Shown: one piece after another, positions 41,339 to 50,046 of the stretch
How positions within the stretch are numbered: position 1 is the stretch's first letter
Layout: each line of letters opens with the position of its first letter
Assembly: GCF_002407065.1 (NCBI RefSeq)
Contig: NZ_CP023564.1
Span: 2,294,001-2,358,000 of the forward strand
Direction of reading: 5' to 3'
DNA from: Brachybacterium ginsengisoli
Lineage (GTDB): Bacteria > Actinomycetota > Actinomycetes > Actinomycetales > Dermabacteraceae
Length of the DNA: 64,000 bases
Program-made: the position numbers and the translations under genes
The notes under the pieces: generated by a model
Database searches by the model: none
The model's input: the letters and a program-made list of their open reading frames with translations, nothing else
Told to the model about the DNA's origin: nothing

Positions 41339-43114
41339 ATGAACACCACCCCCCGCACCTCCGTGAGCCGGCGCGGCTTCCTCGGACGGGCCGGCGCCGG
41401 CGTCGCCGCCGCCGCCGTCGTCCCGACCGCCCTCGCCGCCTGCGGCAAGAAGTCCGACGCCGCCGACGAGGAGGTCGTCGGCGGAGCCGACTACGAGCAG
41501 GGCAGCGCCGAGCTCACGGTGCAGCTCGGCGAGGAGATCGAGGGCATCAACTATCCGCCCGAGTACAAGGGCCCGAAGGCGCGCAAGCTCGAGCCCTTCG
41601 GCGACGGCACGACCGAGTTCACGATGCTCGGGCGCACCATCCCGGACCTCGACTACTCCTCGAACTACTACGCCCAGCACCTCGAGGAGACGACCGGCGT
41701 CAAGGTCTCCTACCAGCCGGTCCCGCTGGGCGAGGACGGCACCACCAAGGTCAACGCCATGCTCTCCGGCGGCGACCTCCCCCACGCGCTGATGACCGGC
41801 ATGAGCCTGTTCTCCGTCTCGCAGGTCTCGGTCTACGGCCAGCAGGGACTGTTCCTGCCGCTGGACAAGCTGATCGACGAGAACGCCCCGCACATCCGCG
41901 AGATGTTCGACCTCTTCCCGGAGATGCGCTCCCAGTTCACCGCGCCCGATGGCCGCATGTACGCCGTGCCGTCGATGAACGACTGCTATCACTGCAAGTC
42001 CTCGAACGTGCGCACCTGGTACAACACGCGCTGGGCGAAGGCGGTGGGCGCCTCGGCCCCGCAGTCGCTCACGGAGTACGAGGCCCTCATGGAGGAGTGG
42101 AAGTCCTCGGACGAGGTCCCCTCCGACGCTGCGCTGACCGTGACGGACTCGTCCACGATGATGAACCTGTTCAACTTCTTCCTGGGGTCGTTCACCGAGG
42201 TGAGCTCGACCAACATGCTCCTGCGCGACGGGAAGGTCAGCTGGGTCCCCTCGGAGGACGCCTACCGAGAGGGCATGATCTGGATCCAGGAGCAGTTCAC
42301 GAAGGGCCACTTCGCCCCCGGGATCCTCTCGCTCACCCCGGAGCAGTACCAGAAGCTCGGCGACTCGCCGGACGGGCCGCAGTTCGGCGTGATCAGCGGT
42401 GCGTCGCAGGGCTCCTTCACCGCCGCGGCGGACATGACCGATCCCGAGTCGGTGGCCCGGATCATGCAGCCCCTGGCCCCGCTCGAGGGGCCCGGCGGGG
42501 TCCGCACCTGCGACTGGGACTGGTACCAGATCGGGTCCCCGAACTTCGTCATCACCAGTTCCTGCCCCGACCCTGTGCAGATGATCCGCTGGGCGGACTA
42601 CCAGTTCGAGCTCGGGCTGACCACCTCGATGGGCCGCGGCGAGCAGGGCAAGGGCTGGGACTACGCCGACAAGGGCCTCGTCGGCATCGACGGCGAGCAG
42701 GCCGTCTACGAGGTGCTGCCCGACGGCGCGGAGCTGAAGAACCAGAGCTGGTGGGAGTGGGGCCCCTTCTTCAAGTCGATGTCCCAGCGCCACAGCGAGG
42801 CCGTAGAGGAGGGCTCGACCTCGATCGAGCCGTCCCTGTACGAGGCCGGCAAGGCCTATGAGCCCTACCGGATCGACAAGGAGCTCAAGGTCCCCACCCT
42901 CGCCTTCGACATGGAGCAGTCCGCACAGGTCGGCGAGGTCGAGGCGAACCTGACCCAGCAGCTCACGCAGAGCTTCGCGTCGATCGCCACCGGCAAGGCG
43001 GACATGACCGAGGACGCCGACTGGCAGGCGCACGTGGAGCAGTTCAACGCCATCGGGGTCGAGAACCTGCTCTCCCTCTACCAGGAGGCGTACGACGCGC
43101 AGCACGGAGCGTGA
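41339..43114 (+). CDS. Tat-exported lipoprotein, sugar ABC transporter substrate-binding protein
   Basis: A 591-residue family-1 extracellular binding protein. The N-terminus has a twin-arginine signal (SVSRRGFLGRAGAG) ending in the lipobox LAAC with Cys near residue 36, so it is exported folded by Tat and lipid-anchored. The long size matches the LplA/YtcQ branch. It has Trp- and Tyr-rich segments (CDWDWYQIGSP, NQSWWEWGPFF), likely sugar-stacking residues. The ATG has AGGAG 7 nt upstream. The 122-bp gap before it has no clear promoter. It is followed by a long-loop hairpin. Confidence 0.93.
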   Translation: MNTTPRTSVSRRGFLGRAGAGVAAAAVVPTALAACGKKSDAADEEVVGGADYEQGSAELTVQLGEEIEGINYPPEYKGPKARKLEPFGDGTTEFTMLGRTIPDLDYSSNYYAQHLEETTGVKVSYQPVPLGEDGTTKVNAMLSGGDLPHALMTGMSLFSVSQVSVYGQQGLFLPLDKLIDENAPHIREMFDLFPEMRSQFTAPDGRMYAVPSMNDCYHCKSSNVRTWYNTRWAKAVGASAPQSLTEYEALMEEWKSSDEVPSDAALTVTDSSTMMNLFNFFLGSFTEVSSTNMLLRDGKVSWVPSEDAYREGMIWIQEQFTKGHFAPGILSLTPEQYQKLGDSPDGPQFGVISGASQGSFTAAADMTDPESVARIMQPLAPLEGPGGVRTCDWDWYQIGSPNFVITSSCPDPVQMIRWADYQFELGLTTSMGRGEQGKGWDYADKGLVGIDGEQAVYEVLPDGAELKNQSWWEWGPFFKSMSQRHSEAVEEGSTSIEPSLYEAGKAYEPYRIDKELKVPTLAFDMEQSAQVGEVEANLTQQLTQSFASIATGKADMTEDADWQAHVEQFNAIGVENLLSLYQEAYDAQHGA

Positions 43115-43122
43115 GCACAGGG

Positions 43123-43169
43123 CGCCCGCGATCGCTCCGGCCCGGCCCGGCCCGGGTCGATCGCGGGCG
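43123..43169 (+). terminator. hairpin after the binding-protein gene
   Basis: A perfect 12-bp stem (43123-43134 with 43158-43169) with a 23-nt C/G-rich loop, 8 bp after the stop. It may end the transporter mRNA or protect the 3' end of the binding-protein message. Confidence 0.55.
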
Positions 43170-43283
43170 TCCCGCCGCGCTCCGGGAGGGACTGCGGATC
43201 CGTGAGCGAGGCGAGCCCGAGACGGCCGGTCCCCGCGGAGTCCCACGGGCTCGACGAAAGGAGCGGGCCCCTGTGACGCGGGC

Positions 43284-43289
43284 TACTCT
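43284..43289 (+). promoter_or_regulatory. -10 element of the DUF624 gene (leaderless)
   Basis: TACTCT followed by 7 nt and the ATG at 43297. GGGAGG lies within those 7 nt, too near the ATG to act as a normal ribosome site. Confidence 0.4.
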
Positions 43290-43296
43290 GGGAGGC

Positions 43297-44028
43297 ATGA
43301 GTCGACGACCTGGACCGAGCGGTCCCTCCGAGGTTCCGGCGTGGGTCACGCGCGGCAACGAGGCGATCGAACGCGTCCTGCTCCTGATCCGGATCTCGCT
43401 CCTCTGGGCGCTGCTGAGCCTGCTGGGCCTCGTCGTGCTCGGCGTCGCGCCGGCGAGCGTCGCCGCCGCCGATGCGCTCATCGCCTCCCGCCACGGCGCG
43501 GCGGTGAAGGTCCTGCCGACCATGTGGCGCAGCTACCGCGAGCACCTGGTCACCTCGAACCTGCGGATGCTCCCGCTGCTGGTGGTCCAGGTCGGCTCCG
43601 CGGCGATGCTCTGGATCGTGATCAGCGGCGGAGCGCCTGGTGCGGTGGGTGCGTACGTGCTGGGCGGAGCGGCGATGGCGAGCCTGTCGTGGGCCACCGC
43701 GAGCCTCGCGGCGATCGTGGCGGTGCCCCGCATCCGCCGGCAGGACGTCCTGGTCACCTGGCGCCTGGCGCTCCTGGTGCCCGGGGCGACCCCGATGCGG
43801 TTCCTCGCCCTCACCCTCTGCCTCGGCATCTGGATCGCGCTGTGCTCGCTGCTGTGGCCGGTCGCCGTGCTGCTCGGCGCCGGCGCCGCGATCGATCTCG
43901 CCGTGAGCCTGCTGGGCCGTCGGCTCGAGCTCCTCCTGGAGGATCTCGAGCGGTCCGCCGCCGGGGCGTCCGCCTCGCGCACAGGCGCCGGCGGGAGCTC
44001 CGCGCGGGAGGCCGCCGCCCCGCGGTGA
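43297..44028 (+). CDS. DUF624 (YesL-like) membrane protein
   Basis: A 243-residue protein with about five membrane helices (residues 32-62, 92-110, 115-137, 150-170 and 175-200), fitting the YesL/DUF624 family. Such genes travel with LplB/LplC-type sugar transporters, as here, but the family's role is unknown. The C-terminus is a soluble Ser/Ala-rich tail. The start was chosen from the first hydrophobic segment and the TACTCT element; a longer frame from 43111 is noncoding in style. Confidence 0.8.
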   Translation: MSRRPGPSGPSEVPAWVTRGNEAIERVLLLIRISLLWALLSLLGLVVLGVAPASVAAADALIASRHGAAVKVLPTMWRSYREHLVTSNLRMLPLLVVQVGSAAMLWIVISGGAPGAVGAYVLGGAAMASLSWATASLAAIVAVPRIRRQDVLVTWRLALLVPGATPMRFLALTLCLGIWIALCSLLWPVAVLLGAGAAIDLAVSLLGRRLELLLEDLERSAAGASASRTGAGGSSAREAAAPR

Positions 44029-44156
44029 CCTCGCCCGACCCTCTGATCGACCTCCCGGCTCGACGGGATACCCTGGACGGCACGACCGCTCGGTGGCGCG
44101 CAAGGGATCGAAGGTCCGGCGCCGGGCGCGACCTGTGCACACTGGAACGGAGAGAC

Positions 44157-45641
44157 ATGCCAGACCTGGACGTGACCCGCGCGGATGCGGTGCTGATCGG
44201 GGGCGGGATCGCCAGCGCGACCCTCGCCGCGATGCTGACGGAGCTCGAGCCGACCTGGAAGATCGTGGTCCTCGAGCGCCTCCACACCCTCGGCGCCGAA
44301 TCGAGCGATGCCTGGAACAACGCCGGCACCGGCCACAGCGCCCTGTGCGAGCTGAACTACACGCCGCAGGACGTGGACGGCTCGGTGAGCCCCGCGAAGG
44401 CGATCGCCATCAACGAGCAGTTCCAGGTCTCGCGCCAGTTCTGGGCGCACCTGGTGGCGAACGACCGCATCGGCGACCCCGGCGAGTTCATCCATACCGT
44501 CCCGCACATGAGCTTCGTGCACGGCATGGAGAACGTGGACTACCTCCGTCGGCGCCATGAGGCGCTGACCTCGAACCCGCTGTTCGACCGCATGGAGTTC
44601 ACGACCGAGCATGCGCAGCTGTCCGACTGGGCACCGCTCGTCTCCGAGGGGCGACCGGTCACCGAGACCATCGCCGCGACGCGCTCGCCCGACGGCACGG
44701 ACGTCGACTTCGGCGCCCTCACCCGGCAGATGCTCGACTTCGCCTCGCGCACCGGCACCACCGTCTCGACCGGGTCCGAGGTCGTGGACCTGCGCCGCAT
44801 GGGCTCGGACTGGGGCGTGATGGTCCGCTCGACGAAGGACGACGCGATGAGCGTGGTGCGCGCACCGTTCGTCTTCGTGGGCGCCGGCGGCTACGCGCTG
44901 CCGCTGCTGCAGAAGTCCGGGATCGACGAGATCCGCGGCTTCGGCGGCTTCCCGATCTCGGGCCAGTGGCTGCGCTGCACGGACCCCGAGACGATCGCCC
45001 GGCACGATGCGAAGGTGTACGGCAAGGCCGCCGTGGGCGCCCCGCCGATGAGCGTCCCGCACCTGGACACCCGCTTCGTGGCCGGCAAGCGGTCGCTCAT
45101 GTTCGGCCCGTACGCGGGCTGGTCGCCGAAGTTCCTCAAGACCGGCCGCTACACCGACCTGTTCGAGTCGATGAAGCCCTCGAACATCACCCAGATGATG
45201 GCCGTCGCCCCGCCGAACCTCGACCTCATGGTCTACCTCGGCTCGCAGCTCGCGGCGACCCATCATCAGCGTTTCGAGGCCCTGCGCGAGTACATGCCGG
45301 CGGCCCGGGAGTCCGAGTGGGAGGAGATCACCGCCGGACAGCGCGTCCAGGTGATCGCTCCGGACAAGTCCAAGCACGGCGTGCTGCAGTTCGGCACCCA
45401 GCTGATCACCGCCGCGGACGGCTCCATCGGCGGCATGCTGGGCGCCTCGCCGGGCGCCTCGACGGCCACCAGCATCATGCTCCAGCTGCTCGAGAGGATG
45501 TTCCCTCAGCGCATCGACACCTGGCGTCCCGCCCTGTCCCGGATGATCCCGAGCTGGGGGACGTCCCTGTCCGATGATCCGGAGACGGCGCACCGGACCC
45601 TGGACCGCACGGCCGACGCGCTGGGACTGGCGCACTCCTGA
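44157..45641 (+). CDS. mqo: malate:quinone oxidoreductase
   Basis: A 494-residue FAD enzyme of the Mqo family. The FAD loop ADAVLIGGGIASATLAAML lies at about residues 10-28, then LHTLGAESSDAWNNAGTGHS and LCELNYTP, both highly characteristic, and GGMLGASPGASTATSIMLQL near the C-terminus. It is a peripheral membrane dehydrogenase passing electrons from malate to the quinone pool. The ATG has GGAGA 4 nt upstream. It precedes lutABC, placing two quinone- or respiratory-linked acid oxidation systems side by side. Confidence 0.97.
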   Translation: MPDLDVTRADAVLIGGGIASATLAAMLTELEPTWKIVVLERLHTLGAESSDAWNNAGTGHSALCELNYTPQDVDGSVSPAKAIAINEQFQVSRQFWAHLVANDRIGDPGEFIHTVPHMSFVHGMENVDYLRRRHEALTSNPLFDRMEFTTEHAQLSDWAPLVSEGRPVTETIAATRSPDGTDVDFGALTRQMLDFASRTGTTVSTGSEVVDLRRMGSDWGVMVRSTKDDAMSVVRAPFVFVGAGGYALPLLQKSGIDEIRGFGGFPISGQWLRCTDPETIARHDAKVYGKAAVGAPPMSVPHLDTRFVAGKRSLMFGPYAGWSPKFLKTGRYTDLFESMKPSNITQMMAVAPPNLDLMVYLGSQLAATHHQRFEALREYMPAARESEWEEITAGQRVQVIAPDKSKHGVLQFGTQLITAADGSIGGMLGASPGASTATSIMLQLLERMFPQRIDTWRPALSRMIPSWGTSLSDDPETAHRTLDRTADALGLAHS

Positions 45642-45643
45642 AC

Positions 45644-45687
45644 CCGTCGGCGGCGTCCCCCTCACCGGGACGGGACGTCGCCGTCGG
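45644..45687 (+). terminator. imperfect hairpin after mqo
   Basis: Arms 45644-45659 and 45672-45687 pair at 15 of 16 positions counting one G-T pair, with a 12-nt loop. It begins 2 bp after the mqo stop and 35 bp before lutA. Confidence 0.5.
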
Positions 45688-45721
45688 ACCGTGAGAGCAC
45701 GACGAGGAAGAAGGACGAAGG

Positions 45722-46507
45722 ATGCGCATCTCCTTGATGACCACCTGTCTGGTGGACGTGATGGCTCCTGACGTGGCCCGCGCGACGGTCACGCTGCTGG
45801 AGCGGCTCGGCCACGAGGTGGTGTTCGACAAGCGCCAGACCTGCTGCGGCCAGATGCACACCAACTCCGGCTATTACACCGAGGCGGCGCCCGTGGTGCG
45901 CTCCTTCGTGGACACCTTCGAGCCGGCGCTGGACAGGGTCGACGCGATCGTCATGCCCTCGGGCTCCTGCACCGGCTGCGTGCGCGACCAGCACGAGCTG
46001 GTGGCGCGGCACGAGGGCGACAGCGAGCTGGAGCGCCGCGCCGCTGCGGTCTCCGCGAAGACCTACGAGCTCTCGGAGCTGCTGGTCGACGTGCTGAAGG
46101 TGACCGATGTGGGGGCGTACTTCCCGCACTCGGTCACGTACCACCCCACCTGTCATTCGATGCGCTTCCTCAAGGTGGGCGCCCGCCCGGTGAAGCTGCT
46201 GCGCGCCGTGGAGGGCCTGGAGATGAAGAACCTCCCGGAGTCGGACACCTGCTGCGGCTTCGGCGGCACCTTCTCCGTGAAGAACGACGCCACCAGCGAT
46301 GCGATGGTGACCGACAAGGCGTCGAACGTCGTGGCCAGCGGCGCCGAGTTCGTCGTCGCGGGAGACGCCTCGTGCCTGATGAACATCGGTGGCAAGCTGC
46401 GCCGCACGGGCGCCGCACCGCGCTCGGTCCATCTCGCCCAGATCCTGGCCTCGACGAAGGAGGACCCCTTCGTCCCGGCGGACACCATCCTCGGGAGGGC
46501 GTCATGA
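45722..46507 (+). CDS. lutA: L-lactate utilization protein LutA/LldE (Fe-S subunit)
   Basis: A 261-residue protein with two CCG (heterodisulfide-reductase-like) domains: TCCGQMHTNSGY near residue 39 with GSCTGCVR near 82, then HPTCHSMR near 142 and CCGFGGTFSVK near 178. With LutB and LutC it oxidises L-lactate to pyruvate. The start has AAGGACGAAGG upstream. Its stop overlaps the ATG of a mini-ORF created by a tandem duplication, so coupling to lutB runs through two short ORFs. Confidence 0.95.
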   Translation: MRISLMTTCLVDVMAPDVARATVTLLERLGHEVVFDKRQTCCGQMHTNSGYYTEAAPVVRSFVDTFEPALDRVDAIVMPSGSCTGCVRDQHELVARHEGDSELERRAAAVSAKTYELSELLVDVLKVTDVGAYFPHSVTYHPTCHSMRFLKVGARPVKLLRAVEGLEMKNLPESDTCCGFGGTFSVKNDATSDAMVTDKASNVVASGAEFVVAGDASCLMNIGGKLRRTGAAPRSVHLAQILASTKEDPFVPADTILGRAS

Positions 46508-46560
46508 GCACCGTCGGTCGACGAACTGCGAGGAACGAGCGGGAGGAGACGGACAGATGA
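46504..46560 (+). CDS. mini-ORF 1 in the lutA-lutB junction (18 aa)
   Basis: MSTVGRRTARNEREETDR, followed by TGA. Its ATG overlaps the lutA stop (ATGA) and its stop overlaps the ATG of mini-ORF 2. GGGAGGAG precedes the second start at 8 nt. The peptide is a by-product of a 53-bp tandem duplication of the lutB start region; whether it has a function of its own is unknown. Confidence 0.35.
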   Translation: MSTVGRRTARNEREETDR

Positions 46561-46613
46561 GCACAGTCGGTCGACGAACTGCGAGGAACGAGCGGGAGGA
46601 GACGGACACGTGA
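46557..46613 (+). CDS. mini-ORF 2 in the lutA-lutB junction (18 aa)
   Basis: MSTVGRRTARNEREETDT, followed by TGA that overlaps the GTG of lutB (GTGA). It is the second copy of the duplicated segment and differs from mini-ORF 1 only in the last residue. GGGAGGAG inside it serves as the ribosome-binding site for lutB. Confidence 0.35.
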   Translation: MSTVGRRTARNEREETDT

Positions 46614-48199
46614 GCACAGTCGATCTGGGCATCCCGTCCGTCCGTCCGCAGCACGCCTCCCCCGGCTCTCTGCTGCGCGGTGAGCGCGGCTTCCCCTCGG
46701 CCGCCCGCGAGGAGCTGGCGGACGAGACCCTCCGCGGGAATCTCCGCCACGCCACCGACACGATCCAGTCCAAGCGGGCCTCCGCGGTGCGCGAGGTGCG
46801 CGACTGGCAGAAGCTGCGCAGCGCCGGCAGTGCACTGAAGTGGCAGGTCACCGATCATCTCCCGGAGCTGCTGGAACAGCTCGAGGAGTCCGTGACGGCA
46901 GCCGGCGGTGTGGTCCACTGGGCGCGCGACGCGGAGGAGGCCGGGGAGATCGTCACCCGGCTCGCGCTCGAGCGCGGCGCCGAGGAGGTCCTCAAGGTCA
47001 AGTCGATGGCGACCCAGGAGATCGGGCTGAACGAGGCGCTCGCCCATGCCGGGATCCGGGCGATCGAGTCCGATCTGGCCGAGCTCATCGTGCAGCTCGC
47101 CGGTGACACCCCGTCCCACATCCTGGTGCCCGCCATCCACCGCAACCGCTCGGAGATCCGCGAGATCTTCCTGGCCTCGATGCCTGATCTCGACCCGTCG
47201 ATCACCGACGAGCCGAAGGAGCTGGCCGAGGCGGCCCGCCGGTTCCTGCGCGAGAAGTTCCTGGACATGCCGGGGTCCGTGGCGGTCTCCGGAGCGAACT
47301 TCGCCGTGGCGGACACCGGCACCCTGGTGGTGGTCGAGTCCGAGGGAAACGGCCGGATGTGCCTGACGCTCCCCCGGACCCTGATCTCCGTGGTGGGCAT
47401 CGAGAAGATCGTGCCGTCGTTCCAGGATCTCGAGGTGTTCCTGCAGCTCCTCCCCCGCTCCTCGACCGGTGAGCGGATGAACCCCTACACGACGCTGTTC
47501 ACCGGGGTCCACGAGGGTGACGGACCGGAGGAGTTCCATCTGGTCCTGCTGGACAACGGACGCTCCGCGGTCCTGGAGGATCCGGAGGGCCGCAGCGCCC
47601 TGCACTGCATCCGCTGCTCCGCGTGCCTGAACGTGTGCCCGGTCTATTCGCGCACCGGCGGTCATGCCTACGGCTCGACCTACCCCGGTCCGATCGGCGC
47701 GATCCTCTCGCCACAGATGACCGGCATGCACGGCGCGGACGATCCGAACTCGACGCTGCCCTATGCCTCGAGCCTCTGCGGCGCCTGCTACGACGTGTGC
47801 CCGGTGAAGATCAACATCCCCGAGGTGCTCGTGCACCTGCGCGCCAAGGACGTGGACCGTCGGCGTGAGACCCCCGGTGACTTCCACGGCACCTGGGACG
47901 TCGCGCTGAAGGGCGCCGGCAAGCTCATGTCCTCCCCGCGCGCCTACGACATCGCGGTGCGCTCGGCCGGACCGCTCACCTCCCTGCTGCCCGGGAAGAA
48001 CATCGGGAAGCTGCCCGGCATCCTGCCGCTCATGCCGGGATGGACGGACCATCGTGATCTGCCCAAGCCCGGGCAGTCCTTCCGCACCTGGTGGGACCAG
48101 CACGAGAAGGACCGCACCGCGCAGGCGCCGCAGGAACGGGCGGCCCAGCAGCAGGCGCCGCAGGACCCGACGGTCGACGAGGGCGGGGAGCGCGCATGA
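46610..48199 (+). CDS. lutB: L-lactate utilization protein LutB/LldF (Fe-S subunit)
   Basis: A 529-residue protein with the LUD domain in the N-terminal two thirds (KSMATQEIGLNEAL, SGANFAVADTGTLVVVESEG) and two 4Fe-4S motifs, CIRCSACLNVCPVY near residue 332 and CGACYDVCPVKI near 390. The C-terminal 40 residues are Gln/Ala-rich and variable. It carries electrons in lactate oxidation. The GTG at 46610 is the third start in a chain of duplicated starts and has GGGAGGAG upstream. It overlaps lutC by 4 bp. Confidence 0.95.
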   Translation: MSTVDLGIPSVRPQHASPGSLLRGERGFPSAAREELADETLRGNLRHATDTIQSKRASAVREVRDWQKLRSAGSALKWQVTDHLPELLEQLEESVTAAGGVVHWARDAEEAGEIVTRLALERGAEEVLKVKSMATQEIGLNEALAHAGIRAIESDLAELIVQLAGDTPSHILVPAIHRNRSEIREIFLASMPDLDPSITDEPKELAEAARRFLREKFLDMPGSVAVSGANFAVADTGTLVVVESEGNGRMCLTLPRTLISVVGIEKIVPSFQDLEVFLQLLPRSSTGERMNPYTTLFTGVHEGDGPEEFHLVLLDNGRSAVLEDPEGRSALHCIRCSACLNVCPVYSRTGGHAYGSTYPGPIGAILSPQMTGMHGADDPNSTLPYASSLCGACYDVCPVKINIPEVLVHLRAKDVDRRRETPGDFHGTWDVALKGAGKLMSSPRAYDIAVRSAGPLTSLLPGKNIGKLPGILPLMPGWTDHRDLPKPGQSFRTWWDQHEKDRTAQAPQERAAQQQAPQDPTVDEGGERA

Positions 48200-48978
48200 A
48201 CGAGTGGAACGACGACCGTCCCACCCGCACCCCGGGGCTCAGCGCGAAGGAGGAGATCCTCGCGCGGGTGCGGTCCGCACTCGCGGTCCCGCGCCGCGAC
48301 GAGATCACCGAGGCCGACGACGTGCCGCGCACCTACCAGCGGGCCGATGACAAGCAGGAGCTCCGGACGGCGCCGGAGAAGGTGATCGAGGTGCTGGTCC
48401 AGCGGCTCGAGGACTACACCGCGACCGTCCACCGCGCCACGCCGGACACGGCGCCCTCGGTGATCGCCGCCGCGATCGGCGAGGCACGCTCCGTGGTCGT
48501 CCCCTCCGCCCTGCCCTCCGCCTGGCACGAGCAGGTCCAGGCCACCCTGGTGATCGACGACGGCGCCACCCCACGGCAGCTCGATGCGATCGATGCGGTG
48601 CTCACCGGCTGCCACACCGCGATCGCCCTGACCGGCACGATCGTGCTGCGGGCGGACGGCCTCGGGGGCCGACGGGCGATCTCGCTCGTGCCCGATCACC
48701 ATGTGGTGGTCATCGAGGCCGACCAGGTGGTGCTCGGCGTCCCCAAGGGGATCGAGCGGATGGCGGAGGATCCCACCGCGGCCTGGACCATGATCTCCGG
48801 CCCGAGCGCGACCAGCGACATCGAGCTCGACCGGGTCGAGGGCGTCCACGGACCGCGGCGCCTGGACGTCGTCCTCATCGAACCCGTCCCGGATCCGTCG
48901 CCGGAGGAGGCCCCGGCCTCCGCGCCCGAGACGTCCTCCCGCACGGCCCCCACCAGAGACCAGGAGACCAGCTCATGA
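48196..48978 (+). CDS. lutC: L-lactate utilization protein LutC/LldG
   Basis: A 260-residue LUD-domain protein: SAKEEILARVRSAL at the N-terminus, then ALTGTIVLRADGLGGRRAIS and LVPDHHVVV near residues 140-175, the LutC pattern. It completes the LutABC lactate oxidation complex. A variable Pro/Ala-rich tail follows residue 230. The ATG overlaps the lutB stop by 4 bp with GGGGAG upstream; the next gene overlaps it in the same way. Confidence 0.93.
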   Translation: MNEWNDDRPTRTPGLSAKEEILARVRSALAVPRRDEITEADDVPRTYQRADDKQELRTAPEKVIEVLVQRLEDYTATVHRATPDTAPSVIAAAIGEARSVVVPSALPSAWHEQVQATLVIDDGATPRQLDAIDAVLTGCHTAIALTGTIVLRADGLGGRRAISLVPDHHVVVIEADQVVLGVPKGIERMAEDPTAAWTMISGPSATSDIELDRVEGVHGPRRLDVVLIEPVPDPSPEEAPASAPETSSRTAPTRDQETSS

Positions 48979-49940
48979 ACGATGCCGCCCCGACCGCCGG
49001 GCCCGACCTGCGCACAGACGCCGCCACCCGGGATCGCGGTGAGCTCTTCACGCTCACGGCCGGAACCTACCGGGCCGAGGTCTCCTCGGTGGGCGCGACC
49101 CTCGAGTCCCTCACCGTCGGCGGACGGGACCTGCTGGTGCGCAGTCCCGAGACCGGGCCGATGGCCTTCTACCGCGGAGCGATCGTGGCGCCCTGGCCCA
49201 ATCGCATCGGCGACGGCACCTACACCTGGGACGGCGAGGAGATCCGCACCGCGCTCACCGAGCCCGAGCGCGGCAACGCCCTCCACGGTCTGGTCTCCTT
49301 CCAGCAGTTCACCGCGGCGGACGTCTCCGAGGAGGAGATCGTGCTGCGCACCGAGCTCTTCCCCTCGATGGGCTATCCCTTCCACCTGCTGCTGACCGTG
49401 CATCACGCCCTGGATCCGCAGACCGGTCTCACCACGACGGTGACCTCCCGCAACCTCGGTGCTCAGGACGCCCCCTATGGTGTCTGCCCGCACCCGTACC
49501 TGGTGGCGGGGCCGGAGCCGCTGGACGAGTGGTCGCTGCAGGTCGAGGCCGGAACGGTGCTCACCGTCACCGAGGACCGGCTGCTGCCCACCGGCACCGC
49601 CGAGGTCTCCCCCGGCGGCGACTTCGATTTCCGCGCCGCGAAGGTGCTCGGCTCGCTGTTCATCGACCACGCCTTCACCGACCTGGGCCGTGACGAGCAG
49701 GGGCGGCTGACGGTCACCGTCACCGCTCCGGGAGGCACCGGGGTGGAGCTGACCGCCGGCCCCGAGTGCCCCTGGCTCCAGGTCCACACCGGTGACCGGC
49801 CGGAGCCGGAGGAGAACCGGCTCGGCCTCGCCGTCGAGCCCATGACCTGCCCGCCCGATGCCTTCCGCAGCGGCACCGACGTGGTGCGCCTGCAGCCGGG
49901 CGCCGAGCACGCCGCCTCCTGGTCGCTCCGGGGCTGGTGA
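48975..49940 (+). CDS. aldose 1-epimerase family protein
   Basis: A 321-residue galactose-mutarotase-like beta-sandwich. His in RGNALHGLV near residue 103 and His in CPHPYLVAG near 173, followed by LGLAVEPMTCPPDAF (the Glu region), are the catalytic pattern of the GalM/YeaD superfamily. It interconverts alpha and beta anomers of a sugar or sugar phosphate. It is translated with lutC through an ATGA overlap and has AGGAG at 8 nt. Its presence in a lactate operon links lactate use with sugar handling. A strong terminator follows. Confidence 0.9.
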   Translation: MNDAAPTAGPDLRTDAATRDRGELFTLTAGTYRAEVSSVGATLESLTVGGRDLLVRSPETGPMAFYRGAIVAPWPNRIGDGTYTWDGEEIRTALTEPERGNALHGLVSFQQFTAADVSEEEIVLRTELFPSMGYPFHLLLTVHHALDPQTGLTTTVTSRNLGAQDAPYGVCPHPYLVAGPEPLDEWSLQVEAGTVLTVTEDRLLPTGTAEVSPGGDFDFRAAKVLGSLFIDHAFTDLGRDEQGRLTVTVTAPGGTGVELTAGPECPWLQVHTGDRPEPEENRLGLAVEPMTCPPDAFRSGTDVVRLQPGAEHAASWSLRGW

Positions 49941-49967
49941 GCCTCGGACCCGCTGCCCCGAGCACGA

Positions 49968-50001
49968 AGCAGGCCCGTCACCGATCGGTGACGGGCCTGC
50001 T
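49968..50001. terminator. terminator of the lutABC-epimerase operon
   Basis: A 15-bp stem (49968-49982 with 49987-50001) with a 4-nt loop GATC, 28 bp after the epimerase stop. It lies between convergent operons and can also stop lsr2 transcription, which ends 46 bp away. Confidence 0.8.
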
Positions 50002-50046
50002 GCACGAGTCGAGGGCCTCGCCGTCTCTGGCGGGCTCACCCGGGGA

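Larger units (their letters stand above)
46504..46624 (+). repeat. 53-bp tandem duplication at the lutA-lutB junction
   Basis: Copy 1 is 46504-46556 and copy 2 is 46557-46609, differing at 2 of 53 positions, followed by a partial third copy (46610-46624) that is the real lutB start. Because 53 is not a multiple of 3, each copy opens a new frame and ends on the next start codon. Confidence 0.95.

Noticed and set aside
46372..46613. Longer frames of 62 and 74 codons ending with the mini-ORFs
   Set aside because: Their 5' parts are out of frame inside lutA; only the portions beginning at the duplicated ATG codons have ribosome-binding sites and coupling.
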